Shown: piece after piece, positions 1 to 12,000 of the stretch
Position numbering within the stretch: the stretch's first letter is position 1
Layout: each line of letters starts with the position of its first letter
DNA from: Clostridiales bacterium
Lineage (GTDB): Bacteria; Bacillota; Clostridia; Christensenellales; Aristaeellaceae
Assembly (NCBI GenBank): GCA_004556155.1
Contig: SFIM01000002.1
Span: 62,001 to 126,000, forward strand
Direction: 5' to 3'
Length of the DNA: 64,000 nucleotides
Notes under the pieces: model-generated
What the model was told of the DNA's origin: nothing
The model's database searches: none
What the model saw: the letters and a program-made list of their open reading frames with translations, nothing else
Program-made: the position numbers and the translations under genes

Positions 1-4
1 GGGA

Positions 5-38
5 TCTCCCCCGGCACGCATTGCTACGTGCCGGAGGG
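5..38 (-). terminator. Possible terminator hairpin after the giant surface gene
   Basis: GC-rich arms at 8-18 and 27-38 pair around an 8-base loop with one mismatch, just past the stop codon of the minus-strand gene ending at 47. The T-run that would complete an intrinsic terminator falls at or beyond the left edge, so only the stem can be supported. Confidence 0.45.
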
Positions 39-46
39 AAATCCGC

Positions 47-3000
47 TTATTCGAAGCATTCGCCAGCGTTCAGATACGACTTGAAGCCAAGGCTCGTATC
101 TTCATCGGGAATCACAATTTCGCTATCGCCTACGTAGACAACCGTGAGCTCCAGACCATGAGAAGGCATCCGGCCAGCGATCACGTCAATGCTGGGCGTG
201 AAGCCGGGGATGATCGGGGACGGCACGTTGTAGGTGCTGTTGAACCAATACGTCCAGGTGTAATCCTCGTGCGCCATAGTGCCATCCTGGTAGATGTAGT
301 GAATGGTCAGACGGTAGGCAATGCGATGATAGTACACATCGATTACCAGATCATGCGCCGGCATGGTGCCGGAGATGCGAGCCTGACTCATATCGTCCAG
401 GATGATGCCTTCGCGCTCGGGCGATTCAACATCATAAGGCTGCTTGTAGTAGAGCGTCGCAACATAATCCGGGAAGGCCTGTTCCATCTTGGTATCGCCC
501 AGCTTATGCTGCCAGTAATGAATCGTCAGCGTGTAGGTCTGCAGGTTGTTCACGATGTCGCAGTGGCTTTCGTCCTTCGTCTCATAGGCGGTGTCGTAGC
601 CGGTTACGGGTTCCTCAACCACCCAGTAGAAGTACTCGTTCTCCTGCGCGTCATGCTTGGGCAGATGATCGAAGCTGTAGCGCCAGGAACCATTGGAGCC
701 AAGCTGCATGGTTCTGTACTGCTCAGCCGCGCCATTCTGGCCCAGCTTGCGCATCAGGGTCAGGGTGATGCTTGCGGGTCTGGTATTGAAGGCATTGCCC
801 TCGTCCTTCCAGATCTTCTGACCGGATACACTCTTGGCCTCGTCCACGGGGATGGGTACCTCGCCGGGCTTCGAATTATCCGCCGTAACGATGTTCTTCA
901 GTTCCTTGTTACCCAGGTCCTCTTCCTTGATGTTGTACTGGGCGTACAGAACGATCTGGTTGGAATCCGGAGCCTCCTGGCCGTCCTTTACGGGTTCCAT
1001 CTTTTCGATGGTCGCAACCGTCTTGTCGTTGTTGAGGGTATATCCCGTGCCGTCAATGAAGGCTGCGCCGGGCAGGACTTCCTTGACCTCATACTCATTC
1101 AGCGTCACGTTGCCTGTGTTCGTCACCGTGATCTTGAAGTATACGGTTTCGCCCAGCTTGAACTTATGATTCTCGTCCTGACCATCCTGGAGGACAATTT
1201 CCTTGACCAGCTCAGCTTCAGGATTCTCCTCTTCAATACTAGGCGTCTTGGAAACCTTCACCTCATCGTTGCCCCAATTGATGGTCGCTTCGTTCGTGTA
1301 GCGGTTGATGATATCATCCTCGGTCACTTCGTGCTCGGCGTACACAATCACTTCGGCTTCCGGAGCGAGGCTAGTGATGGTCGCCGTATGCTCATCTTCG
1401 CTGACCGTGTAGGCGGGGTTCGCCGTGTTGCGATCAGGCAGAATGGTTGCAGTAGGATCGGTGACGGTAACATCTTTAAGCTCATCCTTGGATACGCTTC
1501 TCACCGTGATCGTGAAGGGAATCTTCTGGCCGAGCAGATAGTTCTTTTCCGGAACCTCGTTTTCGACCTCCTTACCACCTTCCATGTGCTTGCCGGTGAT
1601 GGTCAGCTTGCCGGGGTTATAAGAGAACTTGTAGTTTTCTGTCACATCAACGCCATCGTGCATAACAGTGGGTTTGTCCGCCTTCTTGCCGTTACTGTCG
1701 AACAGCGTGAAGACGCCCTCATACTCGCCCACATACATGCCTTCCAGCGTATGCTTCAGGGTACCCGGCAGGATCTTGTCGCCCTCTAGCATGCCTTCAA
1801 CGCCGATCTTTCCATCAACTTTATCAGAACCGTAGACAAAGTCCAGTTCCGAGCCGCCCGTGACAATCGTGTGCGTCACGCCGGGCTTGTATTCCCTTAT
1901 AGCGCTGGGGCCGGTGATGATGATCGTAACATCCAGCGCCTCAATAGACAGCTTGCCAATTATTTCTTTGATCTCGTAGTTGCTGTCCTTGAAGCCCTCG
2001 TTCTTCGTGAAGGTGATAAGGTTGTCAACTTCACCTTGGCTGACATACGTTACGCTGCCGGTGGCCGTGATGCCGGTCACCTCGCCCACCACAAAGCCGT
2101 CGCCGGTTACAGTTACTTCAGGCTTGGTCAGCGGCGTGCCATCATATTTCTTGCTGCCGCCGTCAGACTTCAGCGTTACTTTGCGCGGAGTAATAGTCAA
2201 CGTACCATTCGCAGGCGTTACATTATTGTAGAAGTCTCTGTGCTCAACACTCCACTCTACAATCTCATTGTTGCCAGCCTTCGTATCGTCTACGTCCTTT
2301 ACCTGCCCCTTGACAACTGCCGTCACCTTGTCGCCCGTGCTCAGCGTCGCGCTTTCGCCCGCCTTCACGGTGTAGCTCTCATTGCCATACGTCACGGTAT
2401 AGCCGCCGTCCGAATGCTGCTTGCCGTCGTATACCCACTCACCGTTGTTCGCGGTGACCTTCAGTTCCTTCGTCGACTGCGTGATTTTCAGATTGCCGGG
2501 TACGTACTTGATCTCATAGTGGCTGGTCACGTCGTTGCCGGCAGCGTCCACGATCTTCGCGCCGCTGGGTACAAGCCTGTTCTCGTACTCGCCAACGGCG
2601 GTCTCGCTACCGCTGATCACGACCGACTGCACCTTGTGGCCGTCCGCCAGATTCGTGATCGTGTAGCTCGTACCGGCCTCGATCTCGCCCTTGTCGTTCA
2701 GCTTCGCGCCGTGCGGCTGTCCGTCGTACTCGACGCCGAGGTTATCCTTGGCCGTGATGATCAGACGGATGCTGGTCGGGGTGTCGTTGTCGTCGCCGTC
2801 CTTGGGATCGTCCGGTTTCGGATTCGGGTTCTCCGGATCCAGATCAGGCGTGGTGCCCTGTACCTTCGCCGCGTTGTGTACGCTGCCGTACTTGCCGCTG
2901 CCCAGGTCGCTCTCCTGCACCTTGTAGGTGTAAGTGATGACCACGTCATCCGCGCCGGGAGCCATGTCGGGCAGCTCGATTTCGCCCGTCGCGTTCAGCG

Positions 3001-6000
3001 TGTAGCCGCCCTTGATTTCCACCGCGCCGCTGTCTACGTTCGCCTTGGTCAGCAGCGTGTCGATAACCCTGATGTCCTTGACCGTCACGTTGTTGTCCGC
3101 GCCGACCTTCACCGTCAGCGTGTAGGTGATCTTCTCGCCCAGCGCGTAGGACGTGCCGTTCTTCGGATCGCCCTCCACAGCCTTCACGATTTCCAGCGTC
3201 GCCTTCGGCTCGTCGGTCGGATCGTCGGTGCCCGGCTCGTCGGGTTCGGGATCGGTGCCCGGGCCCTTGCCGGTGACGGTCGCGTTGTTTACGACCTTGC
3301 CGGCCAGAACATCCGCTTCCGTTACCACGTATTCGACCTTCACGGTGACCGACTCGCCCGGCTTCAGCTCGGCGATGACGGCCTTGCCGTTCACGACGTC
3401 GTAGCCACTGCCAGCCTTGATCTCCGCGCCTTCGAGGTTATCGACCACTTCGATGCTGGTAACCGTCAGGTTGCCATCGTTGGTCACCACGATGTCATAG
3501 GTGATCGTCTCGCCCAGCTCGTAGCCCTTTTCGTTCGCGGGCGTGCTGGTCGTCGTCTTGGTGGAGATGGTGCTCGCCTTCGCATCGTCCGTGCGGTCGG
3601 TTACCTCGTCTTCGCCCTTCGGCGTGGCCTTGCCGGTCTTCTCGGTTTCACCTTCATAATAGGTGTACTCAATTTCGTCGGCTTCCGCGGTAACCTTGTT
3701 GTTGATGCTTTCCTTCAGCAGGTCGGCCTCCGTCACGATGTATTCCACCGTGAAGGACTTCTCCTCGTTCACGGGCAGCGTTCCATAGGTCGGAATCTCG
3801 CCGGTCACGCTCGCGTCGCTATTCTGCAGGAGGTCGGTGAAGTTCACATTGGTGTAAGGCACGTTGCCGTCGTTCTTCACCGTGATGGTGTAGGTGATCT
3901 TCGTGCCAAGCTCAGGCTTCGCGCCGGTGGCCTTGCCCTCCCAGTCGGATGTCTTGGTCACGGTGAGCTTCACGTCCGGCGGGGTCAGCTTCGTCGTGTC
4001 GTCATCGACGGTCTTCGTGACCGTCGTCTCGCCATCCTTCCACGTCACGTTCGCTACGTTGCCCACCTTGCCCGCGAGGATGTCCTCGGAGGTCACGGTG
4101 TGCAGCGCCTTGATCCTGATCTCGCTCTTCGCGGCGATGATCGCGATCGTCGCCGTGTGTTTGTCCGCGCTCACGGTGTAGCCGTTGCCCGCCTTAATTT
4201 CGGCGTTCGCGTCGGTCGCGATGACGTTCTCTACATCGTAGATGCTCACGTTCTTCACCGTGATGGTGAACTCGATCTTGTCGCCAAGGTTGTAGTTGCT
4301 CTCGATGTTCTCGTCCTCGGCCTTCTTGTCCGGGATGAGCTTGTCGCCGGTGATCGTCAGCGTGGCGTTCACGAGCGTCAAAGCGTAGTTGTCCGTCACA
4401 TCGTTGCCCTTCGCGTCGAGGATGACGATGCGCGTCGCGCCCGCCTTCACGGCCGGTTTCAGCTCTTCTTCGTACACGCCCACATTCGTCTGGCTGCCGG
4501 TGATGCCCAGCGTGGTTTCGTCCACATAGTGGCCGTCCACCAGACGCGCGGTGGTATAGCTCGTGCCGACCTCGATCTGGTTCGCGGCGTTCAGCTTCGC
4601 GCCGTGCGCGTTGCCGTCGTACTCCACCGTGTTCGGCTCAGCGATGATCCTGACCTTCTTATCCTCGTCCTCGCTGTCGCCGCGCCTTGTAATCTTCAGG
4701 CCGCCATTCACGCGCGTGATGGTCTTGTACTGGTCGTTCACCACGGCGCCAGCCTTGTTGGTGATGGTCACATTGGTAACGACGTTGTTGTCGTCCGCGC
4801 TGTCCGCAACGTTCGTTACGCTGCCATCCACCGTCGCCGTCACCTTGTCGCCGGTCGGCAGGGTTGCGAATTCGCCCGCTGCCACGGGGTAGTCCACACC
4901 GTTATAATTCACGGTGTAGCCGCCGTCGGAATGCGCCTGCCCGTCGTACTCCCAGGTGTGGCTGTTCGCGGTGACCTTGATTTCGGTTTCGTTCTTCCTG
5001 ATCTCCAGCGTGCCGGGCACGTAGGTGATAACGTAGTTCTCGGTTACGTCGTTGTCGTTTTTGTCAACGATGATCGCGGTCTTCGGCACAAGCCTGCCCT
5101 CGTACACGCCAACCATGGTCTCGCTGCCGTCGATGGCAACCGTCTGCACCTTGTGACCGGGCGCGAGGTATTCCGTCGTGTAGCTGACGTTTACCTCGAT
5201 CTGACCCGCGGCGTTCAGCTTCGCGCCGTGCGGCTGGCCGTCGTAGTTGACGGTGTTATCCGCGGCGGTGATCTTGACCTTGTTTTCGCCCGCGCCGCGC
5301 TTGGTGATGGTCAGCCCACCATCCGTTACGACGAAGGTTACCGCCGAGAAGTTCGCGTTCCTGTTCACGAAGCTGTCCTTCGTGAGGTTCATGGGATACT
5401 CGCCCGCGTCCGTTCCCTCAGCGTGCGCCGTCGCGCCGTCGGCAAAGCCGAAGTCCGCTTCCGTGTACAGCGTGTTGCTGATGCTCACGACTTCGTAGCC
5501 GTTCACTTCATGCTTCTGGCCGTCGTACTCAACCGTGTCCTTGTTACCCCTGATCGTCACGATCACGGTGTCCGGAGAGGTGATCGTCAGCTTGCCGTTC
5601 TTGTAACCAACCACATAGTTCCTGGTTACGTCGTTGCCGGCAGCGTCCACGATCTTCGCGCCGCTGGGTACGAGCCTGTTCTCGTACTCGCCCACAGCGG
5701 TCTCTCTGCCGCTGATGACAACCGACTGCACTTTGTGGCCGTTCGCCAGGTTGGTGATCGTGTAGCTGACGCCGGCCTCGATCTCGCCCGCGGCGTTCAG
5801 CTTCGCGCCGTGCGACTGGCCGTCGTAGACAACGGTATTATCCGCCGCCGTCAGAACAACCTTCATGTCGCCCGCGCCGCGTTTGGTGATCGTCAGCGTG
5901 CCGGGTACGTAGGTGATATCGTAGTTCGCGGTTACTTCGACGCCGTTTCCGTCCACGATGACCGCTTTGCCGGGAACCAGCTTATCCGCGTATACGCCCG

Positions 6001-9000
6001 CGTCCGTTTCGCTGCCTTCGATGGCAAGCGTCTTCACGCTGTGACCCTCCGCCAGATTCGTAACCGTGAAGCTCGTGCCGACCTCGATCTGGTTCGCGGC
6101 GTTCAGCTTCGCGCCGTGCGGCTGGCCGTCATACTCAACGGTGTTATCCGCGGCGGTGATCTTGACCTTCTCCTCGCCCGCGCCGCGTTTGGTGATCGTC
6201 AGCGTGCCGGGGATGAGGGTGACGGTCTTGTACTGTCCCTTCGTATCCTCGCCCGCGGCGTTCACGATGGTCAGCTCGTCGATGGTGTTGTTGCCGGCCG
6301 CGCTGTCGCTGACGTTGGTCACCGTCTTGGTGATCTTCGCCTTCACAACGTCGCCGGTCGGCAGCGTCGCGGTCTCGCCCGCTTCCACTTTATACGTCTT
6401 GCCGTCGTATTCCACGGTGTATCCGCCGTCGGAATGCGCCTGCCCGTCATACTCCCAGCTGTGGCTGTTCGCGGTGATGGTGATGGCCTTCTCGTTCTGA
6501 GTGACCGTCAGCGTGCCCTCGGTCTTGGCGACTTCATAGTTGCCAGCATTCGTGCCTTCGTTCAGCGTATAGGTGAACGCGTTCGCACTGCTGCCAACCA
6601 CCGTCTGGCTGCCCGTAAACGTATACGTCGCGCCTTCGCCCGACACAAAGCCGTCTTCCGTCGCAAGCGCAGTTTTTCCATTCACAAGCGGCGTTCCATC
6701 GTACGTCTTGCTCAGGTCTGCCGATTTCAGCGTTACCTTGCGCTTGTTGATGGTCAGCTTGCCGTCGATGGAATTGCCGAAGGTGTAGTTCTTCGTCACG
6801 TCTGTTTCGCCGCGCTTGACCGCGTAGCTCTTAACGACGTTCTTGCCTTCGTCGCCCACATTCGTGGCGCTGCCCTCGACGACCGCCGTCAGCACGTCGC
6901 CGTCCGCCAGCACGCCCTCGGTGAAGGTGAAGCCGTTATCCGTCAGCGGCGTGCCGTCGTAGGTCTTTCTGGCGCTGTTCGCGGTGATGATAATCAGTTG
7001 CCCGGTAACCGGATTGATCACCAGCTTGCCGTTGTTCGCCGCGGTGACGATGTAGCGTCCGGTCGCGTCCACCGTGCCGACGGTATTCTCGGCGAAGTCC
7101 GCCGGGTACTCGCCCGCGTCGATGCCCTGCGCGCCAACGGTGATGGCGGAGAAGTCCGCCGCGATCGTCTGATCGTCCTGATCCTTGTTTTCGCCCTCGA
7201 TGGTGAAGTCGCTGACCGACTTCACTGTGCCGTCGTAGGTTTCGGTCTTGCTGTTCGCGGTCAGCGCTACGTTCTTATAGTAGTAGAACTCGATCACGTT
7301 CTTGCTCTGATCCGCGCTGATGGTCAGCTTCCTGGAATCCGCGCTCACGGGCGTATAGCCTTCAATCGCGGCGGGCTCCTCGGTGACCTCCGTGCCGACC
7401 CTGGCGATGAGCTTCTTCTCTTCGTGCGGCTGCACGGAGGTATAGTTGTTCCAGTAGTAGCGAACGACGTACTCGTAGGTGTCGTTCAGCTTGTCGTGGT
7501 CGCCCTCGACGTCCTTGTTCCAATCGCCGAACTTGATGTTCGCGACGTTGGTCAGGCTGCCGTTGGCGTCGCCCGCGTAGGCATTCTCAACGTCCTCGGC
7601 CGTAACGGTGTGTCTGGCGTACACGAGCACGGTTCCGCCCGCCGGGATGGAGGCGATCGTCGCCGTGTGCCTGTCATCGCTCACCGTGTAGCTGGCGCTG
7701 TCCTGAATCTCCGCCATGCTGTCGGTTACAACGACGTTCGTGGCTTCGTCCTTGCTCACGTTCTTCACGGTGATCTTGTATTCGATCACATCGCCAACGG
7801 TGTAGTTGGTCTGTACGGACGTGGTTTCCTTCCCGGGATCGATCGGATCGTTACCCTTGATGGTCAGGGTGCTGTCGACCTTCTCAATCGTGTAGTTGGC
7901 CGTCACGTCGCCATCGGCGTTGGTAATCTTCGCGGCGGCAATCTGCGCGACCGCCTGATACACGCCGATCAGCGTCTGCGTGCTCTGGCCGTCATACAGC
8001 ACGTCTGCATTCAGGGCATCGCCCGCCAGCAGACCTCTGTTGCCGTTCGCCGCTTCAACGGTGCAGCGCGCCACGCCTTCTGCCGGATGCGCCACGGGGT
8101 TGGCGTAGTTGTAGGCGTACTCCAGCTTTTCGGCGGTGACCTTCACCGGACGCTTGTTGATGACCAGCTCGCCGTCGGTCACGACGAACCGGACGTTCTT
8201 GAAATTATTGCTGGTATTCTGGAAGTTGCCTTCCTTCAGACCCATCGGATAGGTATTCGCGTTGGTTCCCTTCACCTCGGCGGTGCCGGTGAAGGTGAAG
8301 TCCTTTTCCTTATAAAGCTCGTTGCTGATTCTTACAACCTTATAGTTCTCCGCGCTGTGTTCCGTACCGTCGTACGTAAAGGCTTTCTTATCACCCTCGA
8401 TCGTCACGACCACTTCGGTCTCCACGGCCGTAATCGTCAGCTTGCCGGGGGTCTGGGTGACGGCGTAGTTCTGGGTAACGTCCACGTTGTTCTCATCGAG
8501 AATCTTCACCATGCCGGTGAACGCGCCTACGTACTCGCCCTTATCCGTGCCCTTGGCTTCGTAGGTCAGACCTTCATACCTGTGACCGGTCTTCAGACCA
8601 GCAACCGTGATGCCGGTGATGGACTGCTCTTTGCCGTTGTATACCTTCTCAGCGTTTTCGCCCGTGAAGGTCACGGTGAAGCTCGCGTTGGTGATGGTCA
8701 GCTTGCCGGGGGTCTTGGTAACGTTGTAGTTCTTCGTTACGTCGTTGCCCTGAGCGTCCTTAATCACCACGTCGCCGCTGAACGCGCCGTCGTAGCTGTC
8801 AACATTCTGGCCTTCCGCCTTATAGGTCAGGCCTTCGTATCTGTGACCCTCCACAAGGCCGCTCTGCGTGATGCCGGTAATGCTCTGCATGCCGCCGGTG
8901 TAGGGAAGGGACTTGCTTTCGCCGGTGAAGGTCACGTCGCGCAGGGTAACGGTCAGCGCGCCCTTCACGCTGTCGGCGAAGGTGTAGCTCGTGGTCACGT

Positions 9001-12000
9001 CCGTTTCGCCGCGCATGACCTTGTAGCTCTTTACCACGTTGTCGCCGACGCCGACGTCCGTCTGGCTGCCCTCGACAACCGCGGTCAGAACGTCGCCCTC
9101 CACCAGCGCGCCCGCGTGGGTGAAGCCGTTATTCGTCAGCGGCGCGCCGTCGTAAACCTTCTCATCGCTGTTCGCGGTGACGGTAATGGTCTTGCCCTCG
9201 CCCGTGCGCTGGGTGATGGACAGCTTGCCCTCTTCCTTGGAGATGGTATAGTTCGTCCCCTTGAAGTTCGCGCCTTCGGTGTAGGTGATCGCGTTGGTCA
9301 CTTCGCCCTCGTGCACGAAGGTCACGCTGCCGGTGGCCTTGACATCGGTCACCTCGCCCGCCACAAAGCCGTCGCTGCCCACGGTGACATCCGGCTTCGT
9401 CAGCGGCGTGCCGTCGTATTCCTTGCTGCCGCCTTTGGACTCCAGCGTCACGGTGCGCTTGTTGATGGTCAGCGTGCCATCAACGCTGTCCGTGAAGGTG
9501 TAGTTCCCGGTCACGTCCACGTTGCCGCGCATGACCTTGTAGCTCTTAACGACGTTTTTGCCTTCGTCGCCCACGTTCGTGGCGCTGCCCTCGACAACCG
9601 CCGTCAGAACGTCGCCGTTCTTCAGCACGCCCTCGGTGAAGGTGAAGCCGTTGTCCGTCAGCGGGGTTCCGTCGTAGGTCTTTTCTTTGCTGTTCGCGGT
9701 GATGGTGATCGTTTTTTCCGTGATCGGGTTGATCTTCAGCGTGCCATCAACGATTTTGAACTCAACGTTGGTGAAGTTCGGGTTCGTGTTCGTGAAATCG
9801 CCCGCGGCGACGCCCACGGGGTATTCACCCGCGTTCGTGCCCTTCGCAGTCCACGCGGCGGTTTCGGTCTCCTTGACGCTGGTAGCTACGTCGTACAGCT
9901 TGTTGTCAGCCGTCATGGACTTGTAGCCCTTGACGCTGTGCTCATTGCCGTCGTACGTCACGATGGCGCCGTTCTCGGTGACGGTGACGGTGACCTTGTC
10001 GGTCACAGGGGTGATCGTCACATAGCCGTCGTTCACTGTCTTGATGGTCACGTCGTAGTTGGCGCTGGTGACGGTGAAGGAGTCCTTGGTCAGACCCATG
10101 TTCGTCGTGCCAACGTCCGTGCGCCTGGCGATGGCGAGTACATTGGGCTTGAGGCTGATCGTAATCTGACCCGGCTTGCCGGTGAAGCTGTAGTTATAGC
10201 CGTTCGCCTCGTGCTGCTTGCCGTCGTACACAGCCGTTTCATTGACGCCCGTGATGGTGACGGTGGCCGAAGCCTTGTTGACGGTCAGCGTGCCGGGTTT
10301 ATAGGATACATTGTAATAGGAAGGAATTGCGCCGCCGTTGTATTTGACGGTGCTTTCATCAATCTCGTTCGGGGTGCTGCCCGCGTTGGTGATGGTGGAG
10401 GCCGCCGTCATGGAGAGGGAGAAGTTCTCCTTCGTGTCGCCGTTGACCAGACCCTCCATTGTGAAATCGGGCTGGGTCAGCGGATCGCCGTCGTAGGTCT
10501 TGCTCGCATCCTTGGCCTTGATGGTCAGGGGCATAGTGTAATAGACCGTGATGACATTTTCGGATTCGTCAGCCGCGATCGTGATGGTCTGAGAGGGGGC
10601 ATAGCTGGCCACCTCGGCGGCGGCATAGGCGGGATAGAGCGCATCGCTCTTGTTCGCCGTCAGCGTTTCGCCGATGGTCTTGGCGCCGGTCTGGTCGTCG
10701 GCAACCTTGACGGTGGTGCCGTTCAGGTAATGATGGATGGTGTAGCTCGCGGTGTTGAGCTTGAAGTACAGCTTCAGCACCAGCGAACCGTTGCCGGCGA
10801 CGTTGCCGGAAAGCACGTTGTTCTTGTTATCCGCTTCGAACACGTACTTGTTGTTTTCCTTAGCCGCCTTATCGTCGGCGGTAACGGAAACTTCCGTGTC
10901 CGTGGTGGCCGTGCGCTTGTCGCTGTGGTTGAGCGTGTAAGTGCCATCGACGTTCTGATAGTAGAACTCGACGGTGTACTTGGTGTCGGTGTTCGCCGTC
11001 CAGATGGCGTAGAGAACGTTCTCGCCGCCGTTGTTGTCCACCTGCACCTGCGTGTCGGGGGCGATGGAGCCTTCGCCCTTGGGGTTGGTGTCCCAGCCCT
11101 TGAAGGTGTAGCCCACGCGGGAGAAGGGGTTTGCGATGGTGGTGACGGTCTCGTTATTGGCGAGGTTTTTAACCACGTCCTCGCCTGCGCCGCCATTGGC
11201 TTTATAGGTCAGGGTTGTGCCAGCGGGACGCGCGCCCCACTGGGCGGTGAGGGTGATGACGTTCCGTTCATCAGCGTGATTGCTCTTGATCTGGTACTTA
11301 TCGCGGGGCTGGTAGGTGGCCGCGCCGTCAGACCAGCCGAGGAAGTACTCACCATCATCAGCAACCAGCTTGCCCGGGGACATGAGGTCAGCAAAGCTGT
11401 CCTCCGCGTAGGACTTGCCATCCACCGGAGCGGTTACATCGTTCTTGCCGGAAACATATTCTACAGTGAAGGTGCCGTCCTTGGTGTAGTAGGGGTAGAG
11501 GATGACATCCGTTGTGATCTGGGTTTGGGGGTTGAAGGGCTCGCCGGTGCCGTCCTTGCCGGTACGCCAGCCGCGCCAGGTATAGCCTTTGCCAACCTGC
11601 GCCATGATTTCCGCCTGCTTTTCGTTCAGCGCGGTTTCAATCGTGTCGCCCTTCGGGACGCTGAGTGTAATCGATGAACCAGTGCCTTCGATGGTCAGAT
11701 AGATTGTGCCGTTATATACGGGCTTGTTCCACTTGGCATAGACCGTGACGTTCTGCGCGGGCATGGTCTCGCCGGTGAAGACATACTCCTGCTTACCAGA
11801 CGGGTCGGCATACCAGCCGCCAAAGACATAATCCTCCATGCCGGCGGGCTTGACAGTAGGCGTATAGGAACCCGCGTCCGCGATGCTCTCTTCGTAGAGC
11901 TTCGAAACTACCTTATCCTGCACACCATTGTTGATATAAATGATGTTGTAGGAGTTGCGTGTATAGTAGAACTTGGCTCCGTCGTAATCATTGCCAATCG

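Noticed and set aside
1871..11677. 3268-codon open frame on the plus strand
   Set aside because: It lies antisense to the giant surface gene. The open frame follows from GC-rich third positions and repetition in the real gene. It has no ribosome site, and its product shows no fold, only low-complexity runs of V, R, H and G.
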